A DNA stretch of 54,066 nt from Oscillospiraceae bacterium (lineage in GTDB: Bacteria > Bacillota > Clostridia > Oscillospirales > Oscillospiraceae): assembly GCA_017538965.1 (NCBI GenBank), contig JAFYHU010000040.1, positions 1 to 54,066 of the forward strand, in the 5' to 3' direction. Under the pieces are notes generated by a model. That model worked only from the letters and a program-made list of their open reading frames with translations, had not been told where the DNA came from and searched no databases. The position numbers were made by a program, and so were the translations under genes. The stretch's first letter is position 1. Each line of letters opens with the position of its first letter. Of this stretch, positions 53,496 to 54,066 are shown piece by piece.

Positions 53496-53563
53496 AATAA
53501 AAACGGCGGGTGTCTTACCCGCCAATAGAGGTGGACCCGGGTCAAAGACCAGCCCGTTCACCA
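53496..53563 (-). promoter_or_regulatory. structured leader of the DUF3800 gene
   Basis: Between the promoter and the gene a long imperfect hairpin (53530-53563: outer GGTG/CACC, inner GGTC/GACC) is followed by a terminator-like hairpin GGCGGG/CCCGCC (53505-53523) with a T run, then the ribosome binding site. RNA motifs named after DUF3800 have been described upstream of such genes; whether this one belongs to them is not tested. Confidence 0.6.
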
Positions 53564-53568
53564 TCTTT

Positions 53569-53596
53569 ATTATAACTGCTGAGGAAGAAAAGTCAA
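53569..53596 (-). promoter_or_regulatory. promoter of the DUF3800 leader
   Basis: Minus strand TTGACT (53591-53596), 16 bp, TATAAT (53569-53574). Confidence 0.75.
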
Positions 53597-53653
53597 CAAT
53601 AAATTGTGAATTTACAGGGGGGAGGGCGACGGGCAGCGGCGGAGCCGCTGCAG

Positions 53654-53762
53654 AGTTGAGAGTTGAGAGTGGAGAGTGGAGAGACGGGGGAGGGCCGCTG
53701 CGGCGGGGAATGCGGAGCGATCTGGGGATCGCTCCCTACGGAGTGGAGAGAAGAGAGACGGG
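53654..53762 (+). repeat. heptamer arrays around a GTAGGG-family unit
   Basis: AGTTGAG, AGTTGAG, AGTGGAG, AGTGGAG, AGACGGG (53654-53688), then a hairpin unit GGAGCGATC/GATCGCTCC (53714-53735) ending CCTACGG, then AGTGGAG, AGAAGAG, AGACGGG (53742-53762). Confidence 0.65.
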
Positions 53763-53796
53763 AGCCAAGGGCGCCTGAGGCGGGAGAAAGGAAACT

Positions 53797-54066
53797 ATGA
53801 AACGAGAGCTTGGAATCGCCAGATGCGGGCTGGCATGCTGTCTATGTTCTGAAAACGTCACCTGCAAGGGATGTAAGCGAGATGGCTTTATGGAACTGTC
53901 GTGGTGCAAAGACGCTGAGTGGTGCGAAAACCGTAAATGTGTGATCGAAAAGAATCTGTCCGGCTGTTATGAATGCAATCCTGCAGAATGCCGTAAAGGC
54001 CTGTATGCGGAAAAGATCAAGGCACGGGCCTTTGCAGAATTCGCACATCGATACGGCGTAGATGAA
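53797..54066 (+). CDS. DUF3795-type Cys-rich protein (partial, runs off the window)
   Basis: ATG 53797 with AGAAAGGAAACT upstream; 90 codons are open to the end of the window. The sequence starts IARCGLACCLCSEN, continues CKGCKRDG and WCENRKCVIEK, then CYECNPAECRKG. This spacing of Cys pairs is that of DUF3795 zinc or iron-sulfur-binding proteins of about 100-150 aa. The C-terminus lies outside. Confidence 0.8.
   Translation, partial: MKRELGIARCGLACCLCSENVTCKGCKRDGFMELSWCKDAEWCENRKCVIEKNLSGCYECNPAECRKGLYAEKIKARAFAEFAHRYGVDE

Overview
The window looks like a chromosome segment of a GC-rich, probably gut-dwelling member of the Clostridia (Bacillota). Grounds: sigma-A promoters with near-consensus TTGACA/TATAAT and 17-bp spacers, strong GGAGG ribosome binding sites, a lysine riboswitch, a CotH/VTC/DUF4956 operon, DUF3791 and DUF6291 proteins, and a clostridial smpB-ppiB-ssrA arrangement. 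Genus cannot be fixed from the sequence alone.

Layout. 1-9.1 kb is an accessory, partly decayed region: a thioredoxin-like tail, a transposase remnant, truncated hydrolase and pyrophosphatase genes, two tandem ATC-hydrolase paralogues plus a third relic, an esterase/GNAT/MBL/membrane-protein run, hemolysin III, and a catalytically dead serine-recombinase derivative with a coiled-coil tail. 9.1-12.4 kb (minus) is a TIR-Sel1 protein, an MFS transporter and a CPBP protease read as one operon. 12.6-18.2 kb (plus) holds a secreted protein, a Nudix hydrolase and the VTC-DUF4956-CotH operon behind a PhoB-like direct repeat. 18.2-22.8 kb (minus) is a lysine-riboswitch-controlled ABC transporter with an M20 peptidase. 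23.0-26.4 kb holds tRNA-Ser(GCU), guaB, smpB, a cyclophilin, tmRNA and a Lar-like zinc protein. 26.8-41 kb is largely housekeeping: beta-CASP RNase, lepB, valS, a thioredoxin-reductase-like enzyme, glnS, uvrB, a GH13 glucosidase. 40-44.7 kb is sbcDC. From 44.8 kb to the end the region is accessory again: MntA/HepT toxin-antitoxin, a DUF4143 ATPase, a terminase-carrying phage remnant, DUF3791 proteins, a broken KilA-N gene, a DUF3800 gene with a structured leader, and a DUF3795 protein running off the edge.

The signals that genes do not explain are mostly RNA- or repeat-like. (1) Intergenic spacers from 35 kb on are mosaics of several short palindromic repeat families; in at least three of them the stems change by paired substitutions while the rest stays constant. 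(2) Arrays of 7-bp units (AGTTNNN) recur six times, several right after stop codons. (3) Promoter-terminator-gene arrangements occur in front of valS and the DUF3800 gene, and an orphan promoter-hairpin-terminator unit of about 150 nt lies at 50.4 kb. (4) tRNA-Ser has a separate copy of its 3' end about 120 bp downstream. (5) A perfect 46-bp palindrome marks the frameshift in the KilA-N relic.

All calls rest on reading motifs and context by eye; no database search was possible.
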